A stretch of 64,000 nt of DNA from Paraburkholderia oxyphila NBRC 105797 (GTDB lineage: Bacteria > Pseudomonadota > Gammaproteobacteria > Burkholderiales > Burkholderiaceae): assembly GCF_000685075.1 (NCBI RefSeq), contig NZ_BAYD01000010.1, positions 124,001 to 188,000 of the forward strand. The letters are read 5' to 3'. The translations under genes and the position numbers were made by a program. Under the pieces are notes generated by a model, which was not told where the DNA came from, searched no databases, and saw nothing but the letters and a program-made list of their open reading frames with translations. Shown in pieces: positions 54,862-63,876 of the stretch (position 1 is its first letter; each line of letters starts with the position of its first letter).

Positions 54862-54940
54862 CGTTATTGCGCGCCGCGTTCGCCGGAGCCACGCGCGTGT
54901 CGTGTTCCCGCCTGGCGCAGCGTTGACCCAATGCTCGCGG

Positions 54941-56326
54941 TTACGTGCGCAGATGCGTTTGCTCGCGTGCAGAAACAGCGCCGGTCGAATCGGGGGCGTC
55001 ATGTGCGAACGCGGGATGGCTGCGCTCCACGCGGTCGTCGCGCAGAACCCGCCGCCCCGTGCGCGTCAGCAAGACGAGCGCGATGGCTAGCAGACTCGTG
55101 CCGAACAGATAGCCTGGCGGAATGAACCGGGCGTCCGTGAACCGCGCCACAACCGAGATATAGAAAGGCGCCAGCCCGCCGAACAGCATCACCGCCGTGT
55201 TATAAGCGATTGCGACACCGGTCGAGCGCCCTTGCACGGTGAAGATCTTCACGAGCATCCCAGGGTGAGCGGCGCCTTGCAGCGTCAGGAACAACATCCC
55301 GACCATCTGCACGAAGATCAGCCTGTGCTCGGTCGGCTCGCCGAGCAGGTACCAGAAAAGCGGAAAGACGCACGTCATCCATCCCACGATGAAGAAGCAG
55401 AACAAGCGATACGCGCCGATGCGGTCCGCGAGCTTGCCGAAAACGGGCGAGAGCACCGCAGTCACGAGACTCGTGATGAACACGCCGCGCAGTGTCGAGC
55501 CCAGCGAGAGGTGCAGCTGGTACTGCGCGTAATTCGGCAGATACGCGTTCCATACGTAATTGAGCGATGTCCCGGCAATCATGACGCCCATTGCACACAC
55601 GAGCGCGTCGCCGTTCTCGCGCAAGAACTGGCGCGCACGCGCGAGCGCCGGCGCCTGCGCGGACGGACGCGCCTGCATGCGCTGATAATCATCCGACTCG
55701 CCAATTTGATGCCGGATATAAAAGCCGATCGGTCCGACCAGCGCGCCGATCAGAAACGGCACGCGCCATCCCCAGGCGGCCAGCGCCGCATGCGAGAGAT
55801 GACTCGTCAGCAGGTAGCTGCAGCCCGAGGACATCATGGCCGCCACGCCGAGCGACACCATGTTGAAGCTGCCGTAGTACATCTTCTTGCCGGGCGGCGC
55901 CACTTCGTAGATCGTGACCGACGAGAGCGCAAACTGCGCGCCCACAGCAAAGCCCTGCACGAGGCGGCCGACGACCACCAGGATGGGCGCCGCCAAACCC
56001 AGCGTGGCGTACCCCGGCGTCAACGCGAGCAGCAGCGAGGCCAGCGACATCGCCACCATGATCCACGACAGCGCCTTCACGCGCCCTGCCCGGTCGGCGT
56101 ACATGCCCATCACGACGCCGCCGATCGGCCGCACGAGAAACCCGACCGCGAACGTCGCAAAGGTCAGCAGCAAGGACTCGCCGCGATTCACGCCGGCGAA
56201 GAACGTGCGCGCGATCAAGCCCGAGAAATAGGCGTACACCGCGAAGTCGAACCATTCGAACGTGCCGCCTGCCACGGTCGTGATGATCACTTTGCGGATC
56301 TTGCGGGCTTCGCTCGTGGTGTCCAT
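54941..56326 (-). CDS. MFS transporter of the metabolite:H+ symporter (MHS) family
   Basis: 461 residues, twelve segments. GGTFEWFDFAVYAYFSGLIA and FLVRPIGGVVMGMYADRAGR (MFS motif A) identify the ProP/ShiA/KgtP-like group. The ATG at 56326 gives MDTTSEARKIRK; a longer in-frame start overlaps the esterase gene and is rejected. It lies 4 bp after the esterase gene and with the C45 gene forms an operon, so it probably carries that operon's substrate or product (inference). Confidence 0.9.
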   Translation of the reverse strand: MDTTSEARKIRKVIITTVAGGTFEWFDFAVYAYFSGLIARTFFAGVNRGESLLLTFATFAVGFLVRPIGGVVMGMYADRAGRVKALSWIMVAMSLASLLLALTPGYATLGLAAPILVVVGRLVQGFAVGAQFALSSVTIYEVAPPGKKMYYGSFNMVSLGVAAMMSSGCSYLLTSHLSHAALAAWGWRVPFLIGALVGPIGFYIRHQIGESDDYQRMQARPSAQAPALARARQFLRENGDALVCAMGVMIAGTSLNYVWNAYLPNYAQYQLHLSLGSTLRGVFITSLVTAVLSPVFGKLADRIGAYRLFCFFIVGWMTCVFPLFWYLLGEPTEHRLIFVQMVGMLFLTLQGAAHPGMLVKIFTVQGRSTGVAIAYNTAVMLFGGLAPFYISVVARFTDARFIPPGYLFGTSLLAIALVLLTRTGRRVLRDDRVERSHPAFAHDAPDSTGAVSAREQTHLRT

Positions 56327-56330
56327 GGGC

Positions 56331-57197
56331 TCAGTCTCCCGTGCGCAGCGTGCGCAGACTGTCTGCGAAGAACTCCTGAACCACCTCGACCACTTGCAGG
56401 CCGTTGTGGGCGATATTGTCGAGCTCGTCAAATCGTACGCCAATACCGGCCGCTTCGAACGAGGCCTTGAGCGCCCTGAGCCGCTCCGGGCGAGTCCTGC
56501 CGGCGTCGTTGATGCCCGGCAGGTACATCGGGCTGTCGTCGCGCACCGTGATCTCCCACGTTTCGAGATCCGCGCGGCCCACCACCATCTGTACCGGTAC
56601 GCGGCGCAATGCGGGGAGATCGAAGGGCTTGCCGAAATGGCGCTCGAAGCCCCCCACGCCCAGCCACCACGCCTTCGACTCGTCGAGCAGGGTCACGTTG
56701 CCCGGCGCGCCGATGGAGGCGGCCCACAGGCGCTCCGGGTGCGCATAGGCGAAACGGTTGACGAACTGGCCGCCGCCCGAGTAGCCGAACAACGCGAAGG
56801 TGTCGAAGCGCTTGCCATAGCGCTCGCCGACTTCGCTCACCATCTCGAGCAGGACCTTGTCGTAACGGATATCGCCTTCGGCGAGCCGCTTGAAGCCGTT
56901 GCGATCGCCGTCGCCGCGCACGCCCACCGGAAAGAGCGGGCACAGCACGATGCAGCGGTTCCAGCGGCCGAAGCCGGCAAATGCATCGCGGTACTGAATG
57001 AATTGCCGGCCGGTGCCGTGCATCACGACGACCAGCTCGACGTCGTTGCCGGGCACGGTCACTTCCGGCGGCACATAGAGCGTGTAGGGAAAGCGCGCAT
57101 CGTAGCGGCTCGCATACACGGTCGTCGCGCCCAGATCATAGAGCGCTTCGGCTTTCGCCTGGCCCGTTGCGGGCGGCTTTTCGGCAACCTCGGACAT
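56331..57197 (-). CDS. Alpha/beta hydrolase (esterase/PHB-depolymerase-like)
   Basis: 288 residues. Nucleophile Ser in FALFGYSGGGQFV, oxyanion region VVVMHGTGRQFIQYRDAFAG, and likely catalytic His in NIAHNG near the C-terminus. The N-terminal YTLYVPPEV resembles poly(3-hydroxybutyrate)-depolymerase-like esterases without a signal peptide. The ATG at 57197 has GGAGGAGA 5-12 bp upstream, which decides against the ATG at 57215. It lies between C45 acyltransferase and MHS transporter genes. Confidence 0.85.
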   Translation of the reverse strand: MSEVAEKPPATGQAKAEALYDLGATTVYASRYDARFPYTLYVPPEVTVPGNDVELVVVMHGTGRQFIQYRDAFAGFGRWNRCIVLCPLFPVGVRGDGDRNGFKRLAEGDIRYDKVLLEMVSEVGERYGKRFDTFALFGYSGGGQFVNRFAYAHPERLWAASIGAPGNVTLLDESKAWWLGVGGFERHFGKPFDLPALRRVPVQMVVGRADLETWEITVRDDSPMYLPGINDAGRTRPERLRALKASFEAAGIGVRFDELDNIAHNGLQVVEVVQEFFADSLRTLRTGD

Positions 57198-57242
57198 CGG
57201 TGTCTCCTCCATCATGGCTTCTGGTATGGCGTGCAGTGAGGC

Positions 57243-58376
57243 TCAAACCGCCTCGGCAACCGGATCGTGCTGCAGGCTGTAGCGCGTGAAGACGCGGTTG
57301 AGCGCCGGCATTGGCGCGACGTCCATCTCGCCGCTGGCTGGCTGCATGACGATCATCGCAACCGTTGCCGTCATCGTGTGACGCGTGCCCGGACGCGGCG
57401 GCCGGCACACCGAATACGGCGTGCCGAACGCGTCGAACAGCGCGGCCTTGACCGCGTTGCGGTCCAGCTTCGGCGCCGCGTTGAGCAGCTGGCGCACGCG
57501 CCAGTCGCGGTAGTAGCTGTCGGGCGAGCTCTCGCAGCCGGTGTCGCGCAGCTTCGTGCGCGCCACCGGATTGACCCAGTGGTTCGCGTGCACGATCAAC
57601 TGATCGTCACCGGGCCAGATCGGAAACGCCTCGTCCGGCGCGCATTCGAAATCGATGCCGAAGCCCTCGGCCATGCCCAGCATCAGGTTGTTCGAGCACG
57701 ACTTGGGTGTCGTGGCGATCACGCGCAGCGCATTGGCGAACACCGGCTCTTCGAGCACGCGGCGGCGCAGCAGCGAGAGCGGCACGCCCAGCTGCGTGAA
57801 GTCGCGGTCGGATTCGAGGTAATTCGCGGTGATCGACACGCCCGCCGCATTCAGCCCGCTGCGCGCGAGGCCGCCGGCCTCGACGAAGGTCAGATAGTCG
57901 GGACCCTCTTCGTTGCGCACGCGCAGGACGATGCCGGTGTCCACGCAATCGGCTTTCCAGTCCCAGTTCTGCGCGTGGATCAACTGCCCCGTCGACGAGC
58001 GCGACGGCAGCACCAGCACGCCGGTGCAACCGTCCTCGTCCTCCGCGTCGGCGGGCAGGGTCTTTTCGGCACGCGCCTTCGCCAGCACTTCGGTACGGGC
58101 ATTGATCATGACGATGTCGTCGAACGGCACCTCCGCCCCCGCCGCGATGCCGCGCATCTCCTCGAGATACGCCGGCTGGAACTCGCCGATCGCCTGTTCG
58201 AGCGCCCGGATCAGCGCCCTTTGCGAAGCCTCGCTGTAGCCGGCGTTGCGTAGCGTCTGGCCGTAGCGCGACGCACTCAGGCGAACGCGATCGCCTACCG
58301 CGCGGCCATATTGCACCCCACGCTCGTAAGCATTGCCGGAAACGGAAACAAAAGGAAACGGCTGAATCTGCGGCAT
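57243..58376 (-). CDS. C45-family autoproteolytic acyltransferase/hydrolase (acyl-CoA:6-APA acyltransferase-like)
   Basis: 377 residues. Ntn-hydrolase precursor: EDGC117TGVLV is the Gly-Cys autocleavage site, leaving Cys117 as N-terminal nucleophile, as in fungal isopenicillin-N acyltransferase. IHAQNWDWKADC and GVSITANYLES follow as conserved core. The family hydrolyses or transfers amide-linked acyl groups. Its operon with an esterase and an MHS carrier suggests uptake and breakdown of an acylated or amide compound (inference). Divergent from a LysR gene. Confidence 0.88.
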   Translation of the reverse strand: MPQIQPFPFVSVSGNAYERGVQYGRAVGDRVRLSASRYGQTLRNAGYSEASQRALIRALEQAIGEFQPAYLEEMRGIAAGAEVPFDDIVMINARTEVLAKARAEKTLPADAEDEDGCTGVLVLPSRSSTGQLIHAQNWDWKADCVDTGIVLRVRNEEGPDYLTFVEAGGLARSGLNAAGVSITANYLESDRDFTQLGVPLSLLRRRVLEEPVFANALRVIATTPKSCSNNLMLGMAEGFGIDFECAPDEAFPIWPGDDQLIVHANHWVNPVARTKLRDTGCESSPDSYYRDWRVRQLLNAAPKLDRNAVKAALFDAFGTPYSVCRPPRPGTRHTMTATVAMIVMQPASGEMDVAPMPALNRVFTRYSLQHDPVAEAV

Positions 58377-58434
58377 CGTGCGACTCCCAGTCTGAAACGG
58401 ATGAGCTTGTGACGCAGTGATTTTCGAGCGCTGA

Positions 58435-58462
58435 AAACAAAATAAAAAGCGTTATTTTGTTT
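58435..58462. promoter_or_regulatory. Perfect 11-bp AT-rich inverted repeat between C45 and LysR genes
   Basis: AAACAAAATAA (58435-58445) and TTATTTTGTTT (58452-58462) are perfect inverted copies around AAAGCG. The site lies 58 bp upstream of the C45 start codon and 107 bp upstream of the LysR start codon, a typical position for a LysR operator of a divergent pair. A nine-T run follows at about 58478. Confidence 0.55.
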
Positions 58463-58569
58463 CTTGAAAGGAAAGATTTTTTTTCGTTTCGTGCGATCAT
58501 GCGGCCATGGAAACACCGCGCGCCAGCGCCGCGAGCGGGAGTTTCAGACGAATAACGAGGAGACAGAAC

Positions 58570-59448
58570 ATGAGCGAAATCCGGATGCTCCGGACCTTTC
58601 TGGCGATCGAGCAGCACGGCACGATGGCCGCCGCCGCCGATCGCATGGCGCTGACCCATGCAGCGGTCGGGGCACAGATGCGCACGCTGGAGCGCGTATG
58701 CCAGCGCCAGCTATTCGACCGCAGCGGCCGCAGCATCCAGCTCAACGATGCCGGGCGCTCGATCCTGGAGCAGGCGCGCGCGGTGGTGGCGGCCTATAAC
58801 TCGCTGCTTCGCGGCGTTGCCGATACGCACGGCGTAGAAGGCACCGTCACGATCGGTGCAACCGTATCGTCGATGGGTTTTCTCGCCGCCAACGTCATCA
58901 AGCTGAAGGTGCCGTATCCCGCCTTGAACGTGCGCCTCACGCATGGCAGCAGCCCCGAGCTCGAGCGTCAGGTGCGCTCCGGCGAGATCGACGCCGCGGT
59001 CATCATCAGCGAGCCTCGCACGACGACGCTGCCCGAATCGTGGGAGCGTCTTTACGAGGAGCCGCTCGTGCTGCTGGCCAATCCCGCCATGGCCCCTGAC
59101 GAGGCCTCGGTGACCTCGCTGCTCAAGCGTTTTCCATTCATCGGCTTCGAAGCGGCCTCGCTCACCGGCAGGCATGTCACGAGCCTGCTGCGCCGGCTGC
59201 ACGTCGAGGTCACCCCGGTGCTGGAAATGAATTCGATTGCCGCCATTGCCGACCTGGTGCGGCAGAACGTGGGACTCTCGATCGTGCCGCGCCTGCGGCA
59301 CGCCGCGTGGGCCAACGATCCACAGCTGGTCGCCAGGTCCATTCCCGGCACGACCTGGCGCCGGCCCGTTGTGTGGTACGAGTTTGGCCGCCAGCCCCGC
59401 GCCACGGCCATCGTCAAGAACCAGTTGCTCGCGGCGCTGGCCGAGTAG
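58570..59448 (+). CDS. LysR-family transcriptional regulator
   Basis: 292 residues. SEIRMLRTFLAIEQHGTMAA starts the winged helix-turn-helix, with LTHAAVGAQMRTLERVCQRQ as recognition region; an effector domain follows. GAGGAG 7 bp before the ATG at 58570 rules out the in-frame ATG at 58507. Divergent from the C45/esterase/MHS operon and its likely regulator. It converges with the ModA-like gene (17 bp gap). Confidence 0.92.
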   Translation: MSEIRMLRTFLAIEQHGTMAAAADRMALTHAAVGAQMRTLERVCQRQLFDRSGRSIQLNDAGRSILEQARAVVAAYNSLLRGVADTHGVEGTVTIGATVSSMGFLAANVIKLKVPYPALNVRLTHGSSPELERQVRSGEIDAAVIISEPRTTTLPESWERLYEEPLVLLANPAMAPDEASVTSLLKRFPFIGFEAASLTGRHVTSLLRRLHVEVTPVLEMNSIAAIADLVRQNVGLSIVPRLRHAAWANDPQLVARSIPGTTWRRPVVWYEFGRQPRATAIVKNQLLAALAE

Positions 59449-59465
59449 TGCCGTGGGGTGCCGCT

Positions 59466-60245
59466 CTAGTGACCCGAAATCGGGTCGAGTCCCGTCGACT
59501 CGATCACCGCCTGCGCGTCAGGTGAGGAAAGATAGTCGAGGAGTTGCTTCGCCTCGGCGGGATGAGGCGCGTTGACAGGGATACCCGCCGCGTAGCGTGT
59601 GACCGACTGCACCGACTCCGGAATCTTGCCGACGAACGTCGCGCCCGCCACGGGCAGCAACTCGCTGACCTGCTGGAAGCCAATCTGGTATTCACCGCTG
59701 GCGACGACACTGGCAACCGGAATGCGCGGGATCATTTTTGCCTTTCCCTTCATCTGGTTCTCGATGCCAAGCTTGCTGAAAAGCTGCCGCTCGATGTAGA
59801 CGCCGCTCGCGCTGTCCGAGTACGCGACCGATTTTGCGTTCAGGAGCGTTTGCCTGAGGGCATCGACCGTGCTGATGTCCGGCTTGCTGGCGCCACTGCG
59901 AACGACCATGCCGATGCGCGAATCGGCCAGTTCCACGCGCGACGACGCGACCACTTTCCCGCGCTTGATCAGATCGTCGAGCGCATAGCCGACCATGATG
60001 ACCACGTCGGCAGATTCGCCGTTATCGAGCCGGTTTGGAATCGCCTGCGGAGTAGTGCCCATTGAGGGGCCGAGGATCGTCTCGAGCGTATTTCCCGTTG
60101 CAGCCGTGAATTTTGCCCCGAGCTGCTTGTACGCGGCGGTAAATCCCCCCGACGTCATCACGCGAAGCTCCGCCGCCAACGCCGCATGGGAGACCAGCGT
60201 CGCAACGCACAGCAGAACAACCCAACCTTTGAGCAGTGTTTTCAT
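59466..60245 (-). CDS. ModA-like periplasmic substrate-binding protein (orphan)
   Basis: 259 residues. A signal peptide (to about SHAALA) precedes ELRVMTSGGFTAAYKQLGAK, the usual beginning of molybdate-binding-like type 2 periplasmic proteins. SADVVIMVGYALDDLIKRG and DSASGVYIERQLFSKLGI are later family blocks. In many such orphan relatives the ligand is not molybdate but an organic anion. No ModB/ModC genes are present. It is the last gene behind a porin on the same strand. Confidence 0.85.
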   Translation of the reverse strand: MKTLLKGWVVLLCVATLVSHAALAAELRVMTSGGFTAAYKQLGAKFTAATGNTLETILGPSMGTTPQAIPNRLDNGESADVVIMVGYALDDLIKRGKVVASSRVELADSRIGMVVRSGASKPDISTVDALRQTLLNAKSVAYSDSASGVYIERQLFSKLGIENQMKGKAKMIPRIPVASVVASGEYQIGFQQVSELLPVAGATFVGKIPESVQSVTRYAAGIPVNAPHPAEAKQLLDYLSSPDAQAVIESTGLDPISGH

Positions 60246-60477
60246 AACTGAAGTGAATCAAAAGAAGGTGAACCCCGCCGCGCCCAATGGCAGCGGGACG
60301 TCCTGAAGCGGCAGCCATGCATCACCGACGTGTCGGATGCGCTACCGAAGCCTGTGGTCGCACAACTTTTCAGCGCCAGCTTACGAAGGATGCTTTTGTA
60401 GCGGCACCCGGTGTTAACCCGTAACGCGTTGCCTGGCAATATCGCGCGCGCGGCGAGCAGCCGCTCAAATTCACGGC

Positions 60478-61599
60478 TCAGAACAAATGCCGAATGCCTA
60501 TTTGCACACCCGTTTCGTTCTGCCCCGCATCCGGCGTGAGGAATGAACCCGTCGTGATGCTGGCACCCGCCATCTTGAACTGGGCACCCTTGTAGTTGTT
60601 CAGGCGCGAGACCACGCCATACAAGCGCGTGCGTTTCGACAGGTCGTAGTTGACGATTGCGCTCATCTGGCTGGCGTCATTGCCCAACGACGAACTGTCC
60701 TTGATATAGGCATAGCCAGCGCCCACGGAAAGGAACGGGTTGAAACGGTAGTCCGCCGAAATGGAATACGTGCTGTGCCAGTTGCCGGGCGTGTTGCCTA
60801 CCGGCCCCACGGCCGGATCGTATTTGCCGGCGGGATTGCTCAACGCATTGCCCGTCGTTGCGGAGATCACGTCGTTCGCCCTGAAATAGCCGAAGTAGAT
60901 CTTGCCCCAGCCATAGTCGTAGTTACCGCCGGCCATGATCTCCTGAACGCGATTGCTGACCGTGCTGTTCGCCGCATTCAGGTAGGCCGCCGCGACATAG
61001 ACCGGCCCGAGCGTCGTCTGCACACCGGCCTGATAAACCGCATTGCCCGCGAGCGTTCCCGGCTGCCCGCCGACCGAATAGTGGAGTTCGACCTGGGTCG
61101 TCCCCAGTTTCGGCGAAAGATAGCTGATGTCGTTATCGACGCGCGCGAGCCAGTTGGCGAAATCATTGAAGCCGGAGCCGTACGTCGCTGCGCCGAACGC
61201 GTCCATGTTGCCGCTCCACGCGAACATCGGCGTATTCTGGCGGCCAAACCTGAATTCGCCATAAGGCGCGGCGACGCCAACCCATGCTTGCCGGTCAAAG
61301 AATCGATACGCGTTCTGCTGCTTGCCGGTTCCGGGATCGAAACCGTTCTCCAGATCGAAGGTGGTGCGGTATCCGCCGCCGAGATCCTCCGAGCCGCGTA
61401 TCCCCCAGCGGCTCGTGAGTTCGCCGTTGTTGCCCAGGGTGGTCAAAGACGTGCTCTTGCCGCCGCTTTTCGCCGATTGGTAGCCGACGAACTCGTCGAG
61501 AATGCCGTACAACGTGATCGATGATTGCGCATGAGCCTGCGTTGCGCAAAAGCTCGCAATCAAGGTGCCGAATACTACCGCCGTGGTCTTGTTATGCAT
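60478..61599 (-). CDS. Outer-membrane trimeric porin (Burkholderia-type)
   Basis: 373 residues. A signal peptide ends near TQAHA; the mature N-terminus QSSITLYGILDEFVGYQSAK and SRWGIRGSEDLGGGYRTTFD are those of beta-proteobacterial porins. The protein ends GIRHLF with terminal phenylalanine. The reading frame is open far upstream, but the ATG at 61599 starts the signal peptide. It lies between a small membrane-protein gene and the ModA-like gene, 44 bp and 232 bp away. Confidence 0.93.
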   Translation of the reverse strand: MHNKTTAVVFGTLIASFCATQAHAQSSITLYGILDEFVGYQSAKSGGKSTSLTTLGNNGELTSRWGIRGSEDLGGGYRTTFDLENGFDPGTGKQQNAYRFFDRQAWVGVAAPYGEFRFGRQNTPMFAWSGNMDAFGAATYGSGFNDFANWLARVDNDISYLSPKLGTTQVELHYSVGGQPGTLAGNAVYQAGVQTTLGPVYVAAAYLNAANSTVSNRVQEIMAGGNYDYGWGKIYFGYFRANDVISATTGNALSNPAGKYDPAVGPVGNTPGNWHSTYSISADYRFNPFLSVGAGYAYIKDSSSLGNDASQMSAIVNYDLSKRTRLYGVVSRLNNYKGAQFKMAGASITTGSFLTPDAGQNETGVQIGIRHLF

Positions 61600-61643
61600 T
61601 TTGTCTCCAGGTCTCGCCAGGAACTGCGCCGAATTTCGTGTTG

Positions 61644-62195
61644 TCAGATTTGAGCGCCCTGATGCGGTGCGAGCATGCGCTTGACGACCAGCGCGAGCGG
61701 CACAGTAAAGACAAAATGCGACATGAACCCGCCAATGACCACGTTCGGGTCGAAGTAGTTTGGGTGATTGGCTGAAGCGATCATGATGAGGGTGTGCATC
61801 ACGATCCACGCGAACATCGCGTAGAACAGCGCGATAAAGGTGGCTTCGTACCCGCGGCGGCGAAAGTATGGCCAGATCGCGGCGAACAGGACACCCCACG
61901 AAAGCGCGAAAACGAAGTGAATCGCCGTGCCGAGCAAATACGCCCAGATGCCGAGCTCGTCCTGCACGGCCTTGCCGAACACGAGCCCGGTTGCGTTGCG
62001 GGGAATCCCGGCAAGCGGCATCAGGTGCTGCACGCCTACCCAGACCAGCGCCTCGTAGACCCAGATCAGCGCCGCCCCGGTCAGTCCGCCGGCGAGACCT
62101 GCGCGAAGGGTGAGCCTCACACCCGGCTGGTCCGGCACGACACAGTTGCGCTCGCCACTCGCATCGCTGTTGCTCATGCTGTAATGTCCACTCAC
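61644..62195 (-). CDS. Four-helix inner-membrane protein of unknown function
   Basis: 183 residues from a GTG at 62195, chosen because AAGGAG lies 8 bp upstream; an ATG at 62177 lies too far from that site. Four hydrophobic segments are visible (LAGGLTGAALIWVYEALVWV, AIHFVFALSWGVLFAAIW, FIALFYAMFAWIVMHTLIMI, MSHFVFTVPLALVV). I do not recognise the family; it resembles uncharacterised YagU-like membrane proteins only loosely. It is the first gene before porin and ModA-like genes. Confidence 0.7.
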   Translation of the reverse strand: MSGHYSMSNSDASGERNCVVPDQPGVRLTLRAGLAGGLTGAALIWVYEALVWVGVQHLMPLAGIPRNATGLVFGKAVQDELGIWAYLLGTAIHFVFALSWGVLFAAIWPYFRRRGYEATFIALFYAMFAWIVMHTLIMIASANHPNYFDPNVVIGGFMSHFVFTVPLALVVKRMLAPHQGAQI

Positions 62196-62628
62196 TTTCG
62201 TTCTCCTTATCATATTGGCTCGATGGCCACGTTTCTGGGTGACGTGGCTTGTGCGCTGCCGCAGTACGTGCTGTCTTCCGCCAGCAGAGCATGCCCCGCG
62301 TGGAACGCAACAATACGAAGGGGACGGTGTCCATCGACAGCGAGGGTAAACGTGAACGGACAAGCGATCGCGTCTTTGGAATGCGCTGCCAGGTCCCTGC
62401 CGGACCGGGCTCAGCACGCTGAAAGCCCCGTGCAGCAAGGGTCCGGAAGCTTCCTGAGGTTCCCTCGCGCGTTTGCGCGGCGCCCCCTTGCGCAGGACCT
62501 CCGATAAAGAAAAACGATGGCGCGAGAACGAACTCGCAAGTCGGTACGCGAGCGTCCCTGTCCACTACGCTTGCGGCTATACTTCCTGCCAGCCAAGACC
62601 GGCGCGATGACCGTGGCAACCCGGATTT
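62196..62628. other. 433-bp divergent promoter region (membrane protein / tandem-HTH LysR)
   Basis: No gene is supported in this stretch. A good -10 hexamer TATACT lies at 62578-62583, 45 bp upstream of the LysR ATG, but no convincing -35 was seen 17 bp before it. The remainder is GC-rich without clear repeats. Confidence 0.45.
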
Positions 62629-63876
62629 ATGAACGATAGCGACCTGCTGAACCTCGCCCATCTCTACGCGGTGCGCCTCATTGCTGAAATGGGCAGCGTG
62701 AGCCGGGCCGCCGCTGCGCTGTATCGCGCTCAATCCGCCGTCACGCGAGCGGTTCAGGAGACCGAGTCGGCACTCGGAGAGCGGCTTTTCGACCGCAAGC
62801 CCTCAGGCATGTTGCCGACGCCCGTCTGTCGCACGGTGCTCAAGCGCGCGGAGCGTGTTTTCGGAGAACTCGAGGAACTGGCGCGATGGAGCCGGGCCCG
62901 GCAGTCGCCGAGGCAGGCGCTGGTGCCAGGCAACTTGCCGCCTTACCTGCTCAACACGCGCCGGCTTCAATTGCTGGTCGCACTCGCGCGGCACAAGCAC
63001 ATGCCCGGCGCAGCGCGAGCATTCGGAATCACTCAGCCTGCCGTGAGCAGCGCCATTCGCATTCTCGAAAGCGGCGCAGGCATGCCGCTCTTTACACGAA
63101 ACCCGCGCGGACTCCTGCTGACGAGCGACGGCGAGACCTTCCTGCTCCACGTGCGCCGCGCGCTGAATGAGTTGCGCCACATTTCGGACGACGTCGCGGC
63201 CTTGAAAGGCAGCATTCAGGGCGTCGTGACTGTGGGTGCGCTGCCGCTCGGACGCACGCTGATCTTGCCCGAGGCCATCGCCCGCGTGGTCGGGCAGTAT
63301 CCGGGCGTACGGGTGGTGACGGACGAGAGCGCGTACGAAGTGCTGGTGGGCGGCCTGCGGGCGGGGGATGTCGACTTCATCCTCGGTGCGCTGCGCGCAA
63401 ACGATGCGGCGAGCGGCCTCGAGAACGAAAAATTGATGACGGAGGATCTCGTCGTGCTGGCCCGTCAAGACCATCCGCTGGCCCGCGAGCGCAACTTGTC
63501 GATCCGGCAGCTCGCCGAGGCGCAATGGATACTCTCGCGTCGTCAGTCGCCAACGCGCGGCCTGTTCGAAGCGATGTTCAAGCGCGTGAAGGTCAAGCCG
63601 CCGATGCCGTCCGTCGAATCCGCCGATCTCGCGGTGATACGCGGCTTGCTGCTGCGCACGGACATGCTCGCGGTGCTGTCGGCCCAGCAGTTGCACTACG
63701 AATGCCAGTCCGGCCAGCTCGTGGTGCTCGACGCGCCGACACGCGACACCAGCCGCGACATCGGCTTGACGCTGCGCGCCGGCGGGACGCCATCGCCCGC
63801 GGCGCGTGCGTTGATCGACGCCATTCGGGTCGTGGTGGGCGAGGTCGCCCGGACGACACGCGTCATTCGTCGTTAG
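62629..63876 (+). CDS. LysR-type regulator with two tandem N-terminal helix-turn-helix domains
   Basis: 415 residues, about 110 longer than normal. Two LysR-type winged helices are present: one at about 8-68 (MGSVSRAAAALYRAQSAVTR, ESALGERLFDRKPSGMLPT) and another at about 110-170 (MPGAARAFGITQPAVSSAIR, GAGMPLFTRNPRGLLLTSDG). A single effector-binding domain follows from about 198 (GVVTVGALPLGRTLILPEAI). Both helices look complete. It is divergent from the membrane protein/porin/ModA-like operon and probably controls it. Confidence 0.9.
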   Translation: MNDSDLLNLAHLYAVRLIAEMGSVSRAAAALYRAQSAVTRAVQETESALGERLFDRKPSGMLPTPVCRTVLKRAERVFGELEELARWSRARQSPRQALVPGNLPPYLLNTRRLQLLVALARHKHMPGAARAFGITQPAVSSAIRILESGAGMPLFTRNPRGLLLTSDGETFLLHVRRALNELRHISDDVAALKGSIQGVVTVGALPLGRTLILPEAIARVVGQYPGVRVVTDESAYEVLVGGLRAGDVDFILGALRANDAASGLENEKLMTEDLVVLARQDHPLARERNLSIRQLAEAQWILSRRQSPTRGLFEAMFKRVKVKPPMPSVESADLAVIRGLLLRTDMLAVLSAQQLHYECQSGQLVVLDAPTRDTSRDIGLTLRAGGTPSPAARALIDAIRVVVGEVARTTRVIRR

